Below, in pieces: positions 7,691 through 15,137 of a stretch of 21,112 nt of DNA. A model generated the notes under the pieces. That model was not told the origin of the DNA. It saw only the letters and a program-made list of their open reading frames with translations, and did not search any database. This DNA comes from Acidobacteriota bacterium (GTDB taxonomy: Bacteria > Acidobacteriota > UBA6911 > RPQK01 > JAPXNP01), in the NCBI GenBank assembly GCA_030614585.1, contig JAUWTT010000013.1, forward strand, positions 1-21,112, given 5' to 3'. Positions within the stretch are counted from its first letter, which is position 1, and each line of letters starts with the position of its first letter. The position numbers and the translations under genes are program-made.

Positions 7691-9274
7691 CTAGATCGAC
7701 AGACGGCTGACTTCCCTGTTATGCAGCGCCCACGTAAAAATCGTCCGTGACACAAATGTCGCTGTAAAGATATTCGCAACAAGCCCCACCGCCAGCGTAA
7801 CGGCAAAGCCTCTGACCGGCCCGGTTCCAAACTGGAACAGAAACAAGGCCGCCACCAAAGTCGTGATATTCGTGTCCAAGATCGTCGAGAACACCCTTCC
7901 AAAACCGGCCTCAACTGCCGCACGGACAGTCTTCCCAAGACGCAGTTCTTCCTTGATTCTCTCGAAGATGAGGATATTGGCGTCCACAGCCATACCGATC
8001 GTCAGAATGACCCCGGCAATCCCCGGCAGTGTGAGGGTCGCTCGGAAGTAAGCAAGGACACCCACCAGGATCAACAGGTTCAACGCCAAGCATATGATGG
8101 CATTTACTCCGGAGAGTCGATACACAAACAACATCCCCAGAACCACCAGCGTTACGCCAAGGGCAGACGCATAGACCCCACGCACAATCGAATCACGCCC
8201 CAACGAAGGTCCGACGCTTCGCTCCTCCAGGAAGCTCATCTTCGCCGGGAGTGCCCCCGAACGTAGTACAAGAGCAAGATCCTGAGCTTGTTCCGGCGTA
8301 AAGCTACCAGTGATGCGTGCAGACTCGGTATCGATCCTCTCATTGATATTAGGAGCTGATTGAATGACGTCGTCCAAGACAATCGCGAGTTGGTTCCCGA
8401 CATTCGCACCCGTCGTATCGCCAAACCTCTGGACACCCTCCGAATTCAGGTAGAACACGACTTCAGCTGCCCCGGTATAAGGATCCTGGGACCTCTGAGC
8501 ATTCTTTAGATGTTGACCAGTGATCGCCGCTGCTTTCCTGACAACCATATAGGAATCCTGCGGGGACGTATTGTCGCGGTCCCGGTACGGCAGAATCTCA
8601 AGATCGTCGGGAAGAGAATTGTTAAAGGCCTGAAGAGCTGCTTCCCTGCTCAGGAAAGGTCCACGCAAAGCCCTATCCGGGTGAGTGACTTTCAATTCCA
8701 AGCGCGCCGTATTCTTGATCAACCCCTTCACGCGCTCGAAGTCTTCGACTCCCGGAAGTTCGACGATAATCTGGTCCGGAATGTCTCCGCTTCCATACAC
8801 CGTTATAGTTGGCTCCGTTACTCCATACTGGTCAATACGCCGGGCAATGATTTCTCGAGCTTGCCGAACCGAAGTTGCCGCCAAAGTTTTTCGGTAGCCT
8901 GGGCTCATTTGGACCGAAAAATCCAACTTACCTTCCCTTGCACGGCTCTGATAGCTCCAATTTGGAACCCACCCATCAAGGTAGGTCTCGGCCGCATCTC
9001 CCGACTCCTGGGGAACCCCAAGGATTTCCACCTTCTGGCCAGTCACCCTGGTCTCCGTGAAGCTGACTTCCTGCTCGCGCAAGCCGTTTTCCCATCGTTC
9101 CCGAGCCTGGTCCACTTCGGCTTCAAGAGCGTCTTCCGTCTGGACCTGAAGGACCAGGTGGATTCCTCCCTGCAGGTCGAGTCCCAGGTTAATCCTGTTC
9201 TTGTAGAACAGAACCCCAGAGACCAAAATAACCACCGCAATCAGGATCAGCCTGTACCTTAACTTTTTATTCAT
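7691..9274 (-). CDS. secD: Protein translocase subunit SecD
   Basis: Partner of SecF in the Sec accessory complex, 527 residues. There is one N-terminal transmembrane helix (about 8-24) followed by GLDLQGGIHLVLQV. A large periplasmic P1 domain contains the RQAREIIARRIDQYGVTEP and IIVELPGVEDFERVKGLI motifs and the FNNSL...MVVRKAAAITG head region. GALPAKMSFLEERSVGPSLG then precedes the five-helix C-terminal RND domain with GMAVDANILIFERIKEEL; D431 corresponds to the conserved functional aspartate of the family. It starts with ATG after a modest CAGG, 42 bases after yajC, in the operon yajC-secD-secF. Confidence 0.97.
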   Translation of the reverse strand: MNKKLRYRLILIAVVILVSGVLFYKNRINLGLDLQGGIHLVLQVQTEDALEAEVDQARERWENGLREQEVSFTETRVTGQKVEILGVPQESGDAAETYLDGWVPNWSYQSRAREGKLDFSVQMSPGYRKTLAATSVRQAREIIARRIDQYGVTEPTITVYGSGDIPDQIIVELPGVEDFERVKGLIKNTARLELKVTHPDRALRGPFLSREAALQAFNNSLPDDLEILPYRDRDNTSPQDSYMVVRKAAAITGQHLKNAQRSQDPYTGAAEVVFYLNSEGVQRFGDTTGANVGNQLAIVLDDVIQSAPNINERIDTESARITGSFTPEQAQDLALVLRSGALPAKMSFLEERSVGPSLGRDSIVRGVYASALGVTLVVLGMLFVYRLSGVNAIICLALNLLILVGVLAYFRATLTLPGIAGVILTIGMAVDANILIFERIKEELRLGKTVRAAVEAGFGRVFSTILDTNITTLVAALFLFQFGTGPVRGFAVTLAVGLVANIFTATFVSRTIFTWALHNREVSRLSI

Positions 9275-9316
9275 GACAACCTGAGTGGAGATCTTTTCCG
9301 AGAGGCTCTCTTACCT

Positions 9317-9634
9317 TTAAGTGGATTCTTTGGGAGGCATCTGCATCGAAGCGATGGCAGATTTCGCGACTTCAAGCTTGACCTGGTCTGCGACCTTCAA
9401 CATTACGGTGTTTTCCTTAACCCCAGCTACCGTTCCGTGAACTCCTCCAGACGTGATGACTTTATCCCCATTTTTGAGGTTCGCGACCATTGTCTCGAGA
9501 CTCTTCTGACGACGACGCATCGGTCGGTAAATTAGCAGATAGAAGATCCCGATGATCAGAACAATCGGCAGAAAATTCAACGCTGTTCCTGGTGCTGCAG
9601 CGCCACTTTGCTGTGCCAATACAGATTCAAACAT
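9317..9634 (-). CDS. yajC: Sec translocon accessory protein YajC
   Basis: Small membrane protein associated with SecDF and SecYEG. It has 105 residues: a short periplasmic N-terminus rich in Ala/Gly, one transmembrane helix (about 20-38, LNFLPIVLIIGIFYLLIYRP), the basic stretch MRRRQKSLETM, and a cytoplasmic SH3-like region with LKNGDKVITSGGVHGTVAGV. The frame can also open at a TTG (9646), but AGGGAG abuts that codon with no spacing, so the ATG at 9634 is preferred. It begins the yajC-secD-secF operon and follows tgt at a distance of 236 bases. Confidence 0.94.
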   Translation of the reverse strand: MFESVLAQQSGAAAPGTALNFLPIVLIIGIFYLLIYRPMRRRQKSLETMVANLKNGDKVITSGGVHGTVAGVKENTVMLKVADQVKLEVAKSAIASMQMPPKEST

Positions 9635-9668
9635 GGTTCCACCCAACTCCCTACTTACAAGAAGCTGG

Positions 9669-9677
9669 AGTATACCA
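9669..9677 (-). promoter_or_regulatory. Extended -10 promoter element upstream of yajC
   Basis: The minus strand reads TGG-TATACT, an extended -10 element (TGn plus a hexamer with one mismatch), 34 bases before the yajC ATG. There is no convincing -35, which is common for extended -10 promoters. It suggests that yajC-secD-secF can be transcribed independently of tgt. Confidence 0.45.
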
Positions 9678-9737
9678 AAATCAAGTTGAGTAATGCACGC
9701 GAGGCCGGAGTAGGGCTTCAGGGGGTGTCGAGACCAA

Positions 9738-9799
9738 GGCCTGGACCGGTTGTAAGCACCCTCCGGTCCGTGAAGAAACCGCCTTGTGCGGGGGAGGCC
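9738..9799 (-). ncRNA. Structured RNA candidate (three-way junction) between tgt and yajC
   Basis: Three nested complementary segments are visible in the minus-strand sequence. P1 is GGCCT/AGGCC (9795-9799 with 9738-9742). P2 is CCGC-ACAAG-GCGG (9779-9791). P3 is GGACCGG/CCGGTCC (9763-9769 with 9743-9749) with a 13-base loop, and it abuts P1. Together they fold as a compact three-way junction. It matches no RNA family I recognise. It may be a 3' UTR element of tgt, a leader element of yajC, or chance pairing in GC-rich sequence. Confidence 0.3.
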
Positions 9800-9870
9800 A
9801 AACTGGAGCAGGACTCGTTCTCCGAATAACAGGAAGAACTGGTCCTATGTAAGAAGGCTGACCGCAATCA

Positions 9871-11007
9871 CTAGTGATTACCTGCTGGAGAGCCGCCTCC
9901 CAACTCGCCATACGCATCCGTTAGCTGCTTGGTCAGTGCTCCCAGCGAGGACCTTCCAATGGCCGCTCGAATCTCGCTCATCAACTCCATATAGAAATAG
10001 AGATTGTGAAACGTATTGAGAATGCTGGAGAGGATCTCTCCCGAAATGTAGAGATGCCTCAAGTAGGCTCTCGAGTACTTCTGACAAACGAAACAGCCAC
10101 ACGACCCGTCAAGAGGCCCACTGTCCTCCCGATAGCATGCATTCTTGATCCGGATTAAACCTTGCCAGGTAAATAACGTACCGTTCCTCGCATTTCGAGT
10201 GGGCAGAACGCAATCAAACATATCAAATCCGTTTTGCACAGCAAGAACCAGATCAACAGGAGTCCCGACTCCCATCAGGTAGTGCGGGAGTTCGCCGGGC
10301 AGTTGATGGCTCAACTGAGACAAGAGGTCATGCATTACCGGTTTCGGCTCTCCTACGCTGAAACCACCGAATGCAAGCCCTGGGAAGTCCATCTGAAGTA
10401 TTCGGGAAAGACTCTCCAAGCGCAGGTCGAGGTAAACACTGCCCTGAACGATCCCGAAAAGCGCTTGCCGGCTTCCTTCCCAGACCGCTCGACATCTAAC
10501 AGCCCAGTCCATCGACCGTTCCATCGAGGCACGGGCTTCCGCATGATTCACAGGATAGGGCGTGCAGTCATCAAACGCCATGATGATGTCGGCCCCCAAA
10601 GCTTCTTGTACCTGAATCGACCTCTCTGGCGAGAAGAAGTGCCGACTGCCATCGAGATGTGATCTAAACTCAACACCTTCATCGGAGATCTTATTCAGTT
10701 CCCGGTGGCTGAAGACCTGGTATCCGCCGCTGTCCGTTAATATCGGCAAATCCCAGGAAATAAAATCATGCAGCCCTCCCAAGTTCCTAACCACATCGGA
10801 TCCTGGACGCAGATACAGATGGTATGTGTTTGCGAGAATCAACTGGGTCTCTAACTGAGCCAAAAACTCGTGGGGAGTAGCCTTAACCGTTCCAGCGGTG
10901 CCAACGGGCATGAAAACCGGTGTCTGGACCGTGCCCCGTGGTGTCTTCAAAACCCCGACACGGGCCCGCGATGCGCGATCTTTGTGCAGGACTTCGAACG
11001 AGATCAT
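9871..11007 (-). CDS. tgt: tRNA-guanine transglycosylase (queuine/preQ1 tRNA-ribosyltransferase)
   Basis: Exchanges guanine-34 of GUN-anticodon tRNAs for preQ1 in queuosine synthesis; cytoplasmic. The 378 residues have the bacterial Tgt layout: PVFMPVGTAGTVK near the N-terminus, LANTYHLYLRPG, LTDSGGYQVFS with the general base D92, MAFDDCTPYP, GIVQGS, GGFSVGE (a preQ1-site loop), FDCVLPTRNARNG with nucleophile D265, and the zinc site C303-x-C305-x2-C308...H334. All catalytic and zinc residues are present. No Shine-Dalgarno is evident before the ATG. It starts 13 bases after the upstream TIG-propeller gene and is probably co-transcribed with it. The tgt-yajC-secD-secF order is widespread in bacteria. 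No other queuosine gene is in the window. Confidence 0.97.
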   Translation of the reverse strand: MISFEVLHKDRASRARVGVLKTPRGTVQTPVFMPVGTAGTVKATPHEFLAQLETQLILANTYHLYLRPGSDVVRNLGGLHDFISWDLPILTDSGGYQVFSHRELNKISDEGVEFRSHLDGSRHFFSPERSIQVQEALGADIIMAFDDCTPYPVNHAEARASMERSMDWAVRCRAVWEGSRQALFGIVQGSVYLDLRLESLSRILQMDFPGLAFGGFSVGEPKPVMHDLLSQLSHQLPGELPHYLMGVGTPVDLVLAVQNGFDMFDCVLPTRNARNGTLFTWQGLIRIKNACYREDSGPLDGSCGCFVCQKYSRAYLRHLYISGEILSSILNTFHNLYFYMELMSEIRAAIGRSSLGALTKQLTDAYGELGGGSPAGNH

Positions 11008-11020
11008 GAGTTAGGAATCT

Positions 11021-11989
11021 TCAGACCACCAAACGGTACAGATTCGAACTGTCCACCAAGTACAGCGTTCTCTCAGGATACCAGTAGGCGAGACCGACCA
11101 GCATTGGCGAAGTGATCGTCAACTCGGGAGTTCCACCCAGGAACGTGTAGACGCCTTTGAGCCCTTTGTAGGAACCCGTCACCTGCAAGTTTCCGTCAGG
11201 ATCAAAGGCAAGGCCCTGAGGGCGTCCTAAACCCTTGAAAAAGACCTCCACGGCACCCTCTCTACTGATTTGGTAAATCGAATCCTGAGTAGCCAGGGTG
11301 GGACCTGTTACATAGAGAACATCATCCGGACCGACTGTCAGGTGATAAGCAGAAACGCTGGGCTCAAGCTCGCAGAACATCGAGACCTCTCGTTCGGGAG
11401 AGACCTTGTATATGATCCCGCTGCGATCGCCGACAAACAGATTGCCGGCCGAGTCGAATGCGATCCCACTAGCGATCCCAAGCCCGTCCACGAACTTCTC
11501 AACCTGTTTGTCGAACGAAGATCGATACACGGTCCCGCTATGTCGGCTCGAAATGTAGAGGAAATGATCAGGCCCGATGGCAAGGCCCGTTGGATTCATG
11601 ATGTCACCCAGAAAGGGCTCCTTTTCGCCCGTCGGCGTCACCTTGAATACACTGAAGGGCACTCTCTCTCCGCGGGTTCCGCTGTATGTGACGAAAACGT
11701 TGCCACTCTCGTCAACGACAGGATTAGCCACGGGATGAAGCTCACTTGCAATGGTTTCGCCCACCTGCAGAGTCGCCGAACAATCGCCAGTCTGAGAATG
11801 CAGGACCACCTGATCTCCGTCGCCCTCGGGCACACAAATCGTGACAAATCGAGTTGAGGCCGCCAGAATGTTCGCCTCTGTCCCACCAACTTCAACCGAA
11901 ATTCCATCAATCTCATCCAACCCTGCTAACTCAAACTTAACGACTCCGCCCGGCAAAGCTTTCAAAGGTCGGGGTGCCCTAATCCTCAT
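11021..11989 (-). CDS. TIG/IPT plus NHL or SMP-30-like beta-propeller protein, function unknown
   Basis: 322 residues. Residues about 8-77 resemble an Ig-like IPT/TIG domain (LPGGVVKFELAGLDEIDGISVEVGG). The rest is a beta-propeller of repeated units of the form G-[IL]-A-[FI]-D-x2-G-[NH]-L-[FY]-V: NPVVDESGNVFVTY, GLAIGPDHFLYISS, GIAFDSAGNLFVGD, LTVGPDDVLYVTG, GLAFDPDGNLQVTG and GLAYWYPERTLYLVD. Similar propellers occur in NHL-repeat and gluconolactonase-like proteins. There is no signal peptide, and an in-frame TAG nine bases upstream of the ATG fixes the start, so the protein should stay in the cytoplasm. A -10-like TATAGT lies eight bases before the ATG and there is no Shine-Dalgarno, suggesting a leaderless message. 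It shares a 13-base junction with tgt and is divergent from uvrA. I cannot assign a substrate or role. Confidence 0.8.
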   Translation of the reverse strand: MRIRAPRPLKALPGGVVKFELAGLDEIDGISVEVGGTEANILAASTRFVTICVPEGDGDQVVLHSQTGDCSATLQVGETIASELHPVANPVVDESGNVFVTYSGTRGERVPFSVFKVTPTGEKEPFLGDIMNPTGLAIGPDHFLYISSRHSGTVYRSSFDKQVEKFVDGLGIASGIAFDSAGNLFVGDRSGIIYKVSPEREVSMFCELEPSVSAYHLTVGPDDVLYVTGPTLATQDSIYQISREGAVEVFFKGLGRPQGLAFDPDGNLQVTGSYKGLKGVYTFLGGTPELTITSPMLVGLAYWYPERTLYLVDSSNLYRLVV

Positions 11990-12131
11990 GGAGGAACACT
12001 ATAACACGCTCACAAGCTTGTCCCGTTCGCGGTTCCCGGCACCCTTCACCTCGTGTGAGCCCCCACTCCTACCAGCCGCAGAGCCCAGTCAATTCTGCTC
12101 GAAGACACGTGTTAGACTGGTTGATTGACCT
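11990..12131. promoter_or_regulatory. Divergent intergenic region between the TIG-propeller gene and uvrA
   Basis: This 142-base gap must hold promoters for both directions. Toward the propeller gene the minus strand has TGT-TATAGT (hexamer 11998-12003), an extended -10. Toward uvrA the plus strand has TAGACT (12113-12118) directly after the 8-base palindrome ACACGTGT (12105-12112), 13 bases before the ATG; no good -35 is seen. No recognisable LexA box is present. Neither gene has a clear Shine-Dalgarno. Confidence 0.4.
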
Positions 12132-14972
12132 ATGGCGAAGAGGGACTTCAGTGAGGGACTCATCGAGATTTTCGGAGCCTCACAAAACAACCTAAAGGAC
12201 ATTGACGTCAAGATCCCTATCAACACTTTGACGGTGGTGACAGGGGTCAGCGGTTCGGGGAAATCCAGCCTTGCCTTCGATACCCTTTACGCCGAAGGCC
12301 AGCGCCGTTACGTCGAGTCAATGTCAGCTTATGCACGACAATTTCTTGAGAGGATTCGCAAGCCTTCGGTTCGCGAGATTCGCGGCATCAGCCCTGCGGT
12401 AGCTATCAAGCAGAAAAACACCACACGTAATCCTCGCTCGACAGTTGGCACGGTCACTGAGATTTACGATTTCCTTCGCCTGCTTTATGCCAGAGCCGGC
12501 TTGGTCCTCTGTAGAAACTGCGGGCGGGAAGTGCGTCGGGACTCAGTGGACCACATTGTCGAGGAGCTTGTGGAGAGGGCTTCCGGCTCTCGCGCGTTCA
12601 TCACTTTTCCGCTGGCCGGAAGTTCCCTTGATTTGAGCAGAGAAACAGGTGCATCTCCCGAGCAGATCATGGAGAACCTCCTCAAACAAGGGTTTCACCG
12701 CTTGATTCCGAACCGGGAAAAGCCCTCCGAGGTCATTTCCCTCCCGGTGGTTGAGCCAGCTGTCCTCGGAAAGCTGCTCAGCTTCAGCGTACTGGTGGAT
12801 CGCCTGGTAATTGATCGATCAGATGTGGACCGACTCACGGATTCGCTGGAACTTTCTTTTGCTGAGGGCAACGGGGTCTTGGAGGTTGTGTTGCTCGGCG
12901 AAGGAGAAGAGGATGAACTGGCGATTCATCGTTACAGCGAGCGCTTTGAGTGCCAAGTCTGCTCAATTCCTTACGAACCGCTGGAACCCCAGCTCTTTTC
13001 ATTCAATAATCCCTACGGCGCTTGTCCCACGTGCCACGGCTTCGGAAGCACCGTTGATCTCGATCGAGACCTGATCATCCCCGACATCCGAAAGACCCTG
13101 CGCGATGGCCCGGTAGATCCTTTCACAAAGCCCAAGTATCGAACGTACCAAAGACGACTACTCGAGTACGCCGAACGAACCAGCACTCCACTCGACATCC
13201 CATTTGAAGAACTGCCAGATCAGTTTCAGGAAGCAGTGTGGCACGGGAATAAGGAATTCTTGGGCGTCAAGGGCTTCTTCGATAATCTTTCCAGGAAAAA
13301 ATACAAGATGCACATTCGCATCTTTATCAGCCGTTATAGGGGGTACTCCCGCTGTTACAACTGTAACGGAGAGCGGTTGAGGGAATCCGCACGAGACGTA
13401 CACCTGGGAGACAAGCGAATCGCACAGCTCTCACAGATGATGATTGCTGATGCGAGGAGTTTCTTTGACCTGCTCGAGTTGAGACCTGACCAGGCGAGCG
13501 TGGCTCATCGATTGATTGTTGAAATCACGAAACGACTCGATTTTCTGATACAGGTAGGACTGGATTATCTGACGCTGGACCGCATCACTTCGACACTCAG
13601 CGGCGGTGAAATGCAGCGTATCCACTTGGCGGCTTCTCTCGGTTCTTCTCTCTCAGGCACTCTTTATGTACTCGACGAACCATCGATTGGCCTTCATGTC
13701 AGAGACCAACAGCGCCTGATAGAGATCCTGAAACGTCTGCGTGACCTCGGAAACACGATGGTGGTAGTGGAACACGAAAAGGAAATCATCAACTCAGCAG
13801 ACTACATCATCGATATGGGACCGGGGCCGGGTGAACTTGGAGGCTACGTGGTTTTTGACGGAGACGCAAAATCTCTGGAGAGATCACGAGCTTCTCTGAC
13901 CGGAAAATACCTCAGAGGCGACATCAGTATCCCGATACCGGTATTCAGACGCCCACTGAATAAGGGCTCCCTCACCGTCAGAGGCGCGAAACAACACAAT
14001 CTCAAGAATCTGACGTTGCAGATTCCCCTGGGTGGAATGGTGTGTATAACGGGGGTTTCGGGATCCGGAAAGTCGACGTTGGTTCATGACATCCTATTCG
14101 CTGGAATCAAGAAGCTCCGTGGCGAGTGGAATGGACCGGTAGGTCGATTCGAAGAAATCGAGGGGTGGAACCTCCTCAGCGATGTCTTGCTGGTCGATCA
14201 GACACCCATTGGAAAGACCCCTCGTTCGAACCCAGTAACCTATATCAAAGCTTTCGACGAGATTCGCAGAATCTTTGCGTCGCTGAGGGAGGCGCACGCG
14301 AGAAACCTGACTCCTTCACACTTCTCCTTCAACCTCCCAGGCGGGCGCTGCGAAACTTGCCGGGGATCGGGCACCGTCACCGTCGAGATGCAGTTTCTGG
14401 CCGACGTTGAACTTGAGTGCGAGGAATGCAAAGGCACGCGCTATCAGAAGAAGACCCTCGAGGTCACCTATAAAGGGAAGAACATTCATGACGTCCTCAA
14501 CCTGACCGTTGCGGAAGCCCTTAAGTTCTTCAGTAGCCCCCCCAACACCCTGATTCGAAAGCTCAAGTTCCTGGCCGATGTCGGACTCGGCTATCTCCGA
14601 CTCGGCCAATCAGCTACTACTCTCTCCGGTGGCGAAGCTCAGCGGATCAAGCTCGCTGCCTATCTTTCTAAAAAGACTGCGGGCCAGCCTCTTTTCATTT
14701 TTGATGAACCAACTACCGGTCTTCATTTTGATGATATTGGCAAATTACTCAGGGCTTTTGACAAACTGTTGGCGCGCGGAGCAAGTGTCATAGTGATTGA
14801 GCACAACCTGGATGTGATCAAGTGCGCTGACTGGATCATTGATCTTGGGCCTGAAGGCGGGGAGTGCGGGGGAGAGTTGGTGGTGGCTGGAAGCCCTGAA
14901 GACGTGGCCCAATGCGCCTCCTCATACACAGGGCGTTATTTGAAGAACTACCTGAAAGGTCCCTGCAATTAG
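12132..14972 (+). CDS. uvrA: Excinuclease ABC subunit A
   Basis: Damage-recognition ATPase of nucleotide excision repair; as a dimer it loads UvrB at lesions. The 946 residues match the family (about 940) and hold two ABC modules. The first has Walker A GVSGSGKSS at 38-46, the UvrA zinc module with Cys pairs (CQVC ... CPTC), the signature STLSGGEMQRIHLA and Walker B LYVLDEPSIGLH. The second has Walker A GVSGSGKST, zinc pairs CETC ... CEEC, the signature TTLSGGEAQRIKLA and Walker B LFIFDEPTTGLH. An extra CRNC pair lies at 127-130. It is the only plus-strand gene of the window. It is divergent from the propeller gene and convergent with ymdB, and is followed by a palindromic repeat that may act as a terminator. 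Confidence 0.98.
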   Translation: MAKRDFSEGLIEIFGASQNNLKDIDVKIPINTLTVVTGVSGSGKSSLAFDTLYAEGQRRYVESMSAYARQFLERIRKPSVREIRGISPAVAIKQKNTTRNPRSTVGTVTEIYDFLRLLYARAGLVLCRNCGREVRRDSVDHIVEELVERASGSRAFITFPLAGSSLDLSRETGASPEQIMENLLKQGFHRLIPNREKPSEVISLPVVEPAVLGKLLSFSVLVDRLVIDRSDVDRLTDSLELSFAEGNGVLEVVLLGEGEEDELAIHRYSERFECQVCSIPYEPLEPQLFSFNNPYGACPTCHGFGSTVDLDRDLIIPDIRKTLRDGPVDPFTKPKYRTYQRRLLEYAERTSTPLDIPFEELPDQFQEAVWHGNKEFLGVKGFFDNLSRKKYKMHIRIFISRYRGYSRCYNCNGERLRESARDVHLGDKRIAQLSQMMIADARSFFDLLELRPDQASVAHRLIVEITKRLDFLIQVGLDYLTLDRITSTLSGGEMQRIHLAASLGSSLSGTLYVLDEPSIGLHVRDQQRLIEILKRLRDLGNTMVVVEHEKEIINSADYIIDMGPGPGELGGYVVFDGDAKSLERSRASLTGKYLRGDISIPIPVFRRPLNKGSLTVRGAKQHNLKNLTLQIPLGGMVCITGVSGSGKSTLVHDILFAGIKKLRGEWNGPVGRFEEIEGWNLLSDVLLVDQTPIGKTPRSNPVTYIKAFDEIRRIFASLREAHARNLTPSHFSFNLPGGRCETCRGSGTVTVEMQFLADVELECEECKGTRYQKKTLEVTYKGKNIHDVLNLTVAEALKFFSSPPNTLIRKLKFLADVGLGYLRLGQSATTLSGGEAQRIKLAAYLSKKTAGQPLFIFDEPTTGLHFDDIGKLLRAFDKLLARGASVIVIEHNLDVIKCADWIIDLGPEGGECGGELVVAGSPEDVAQCASSYTGRYLKNYLKGPCN

Positions 14973-14987
14973 GGCCTTAACCCGGAG

Positions 14988-15072
14988 TGCACCGCCAAGA
15001 CACCAAGCGCATCAAGAAACACGAAGAGTAACTCGTCTGCCTTAGTGTCCTTGGTGTCTTGGTGGTTTTGCA
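14988..15072. repeat. Inverted-repeat element of the CACCAAGACACCAAG type after uvrA
   Basis: The left arm ACCGCCAAGACACCAAG (14991-15007) and the right arm CTTGGTGTCTTGGTGGT (15050-15066) are 17-base inverted repeats with a single G·T pair, so as RNA they form an uninterrupted stem around a 42-base interior. The interior holds a smaller hairpin (GAGT-A-ACTC near 15026-15034). Sequences of the form CCACCAAGACACCAAG are, from my recollection, dispersed noncoding repeats in several bacterial phyla. It lies between convergent uvrA and ymdB, where a bidirectional terminator would be useful, but it lacks a strong U-tract. Confidence 0.75.
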
Positions 15073-15085
15073 TTATAGGGTAAAG

Positions 15086-15106
15086 TTTCGAATTTCGAGC
15101 TTAGAG
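15086..15106. repeat. Degenerate 7-base tandem repeat
   Basis: Three tandem heptamers TTTCGAA, TTTCGAG and CTTAGAG follow the inverted repeat, with a partial fourth unit TTTGGCT. Runs of TTTCGAG-like heptamers are, from my recollection, a kind of dispersed noncoding repeat in environmental bacterial genomes. Only about three units remain here, so the call is tentative. Confidence 0.4.
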
Positions 15107-15137
15107 TTTGGCTGCCGCGGTCTGACCATTCTGCTCC

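Noticed and set aside
8510..9262. 250-codon open frame on the plus strand
   Set aside because: It lies fully antisense to secD, whose domains and motifs are intact; the translated sequence has no recognisable domain, and long antisense frames are expected in this base composition.
12090..12118. LexA-type SOS box upstream of uvrA
   Set aside because: Neither CTGT-N8-ACAG nor GAAC-N4-GTTC is present. ACACGTGT is a palindrome but not a known SOS box, and the TA(T/G)ACTGGT shared with recA is too short to rely on.
12510..12522. CRNC pair near UvrA residue 127 as a new zinc site
   Set aside because: Extra Cys pairs at this position occur in many UvrA proteins; the two standard zinc modules are intact and no second pair nearby completes a new site.
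14988..15072. CRISPR repeat or tRNA-like element in the uvrA-ymdB gap
   Set aside because: Only one pair of inverted arms, no regularly spaced direct repeats, and no tRNA cloverleaf or T-loop sequence.
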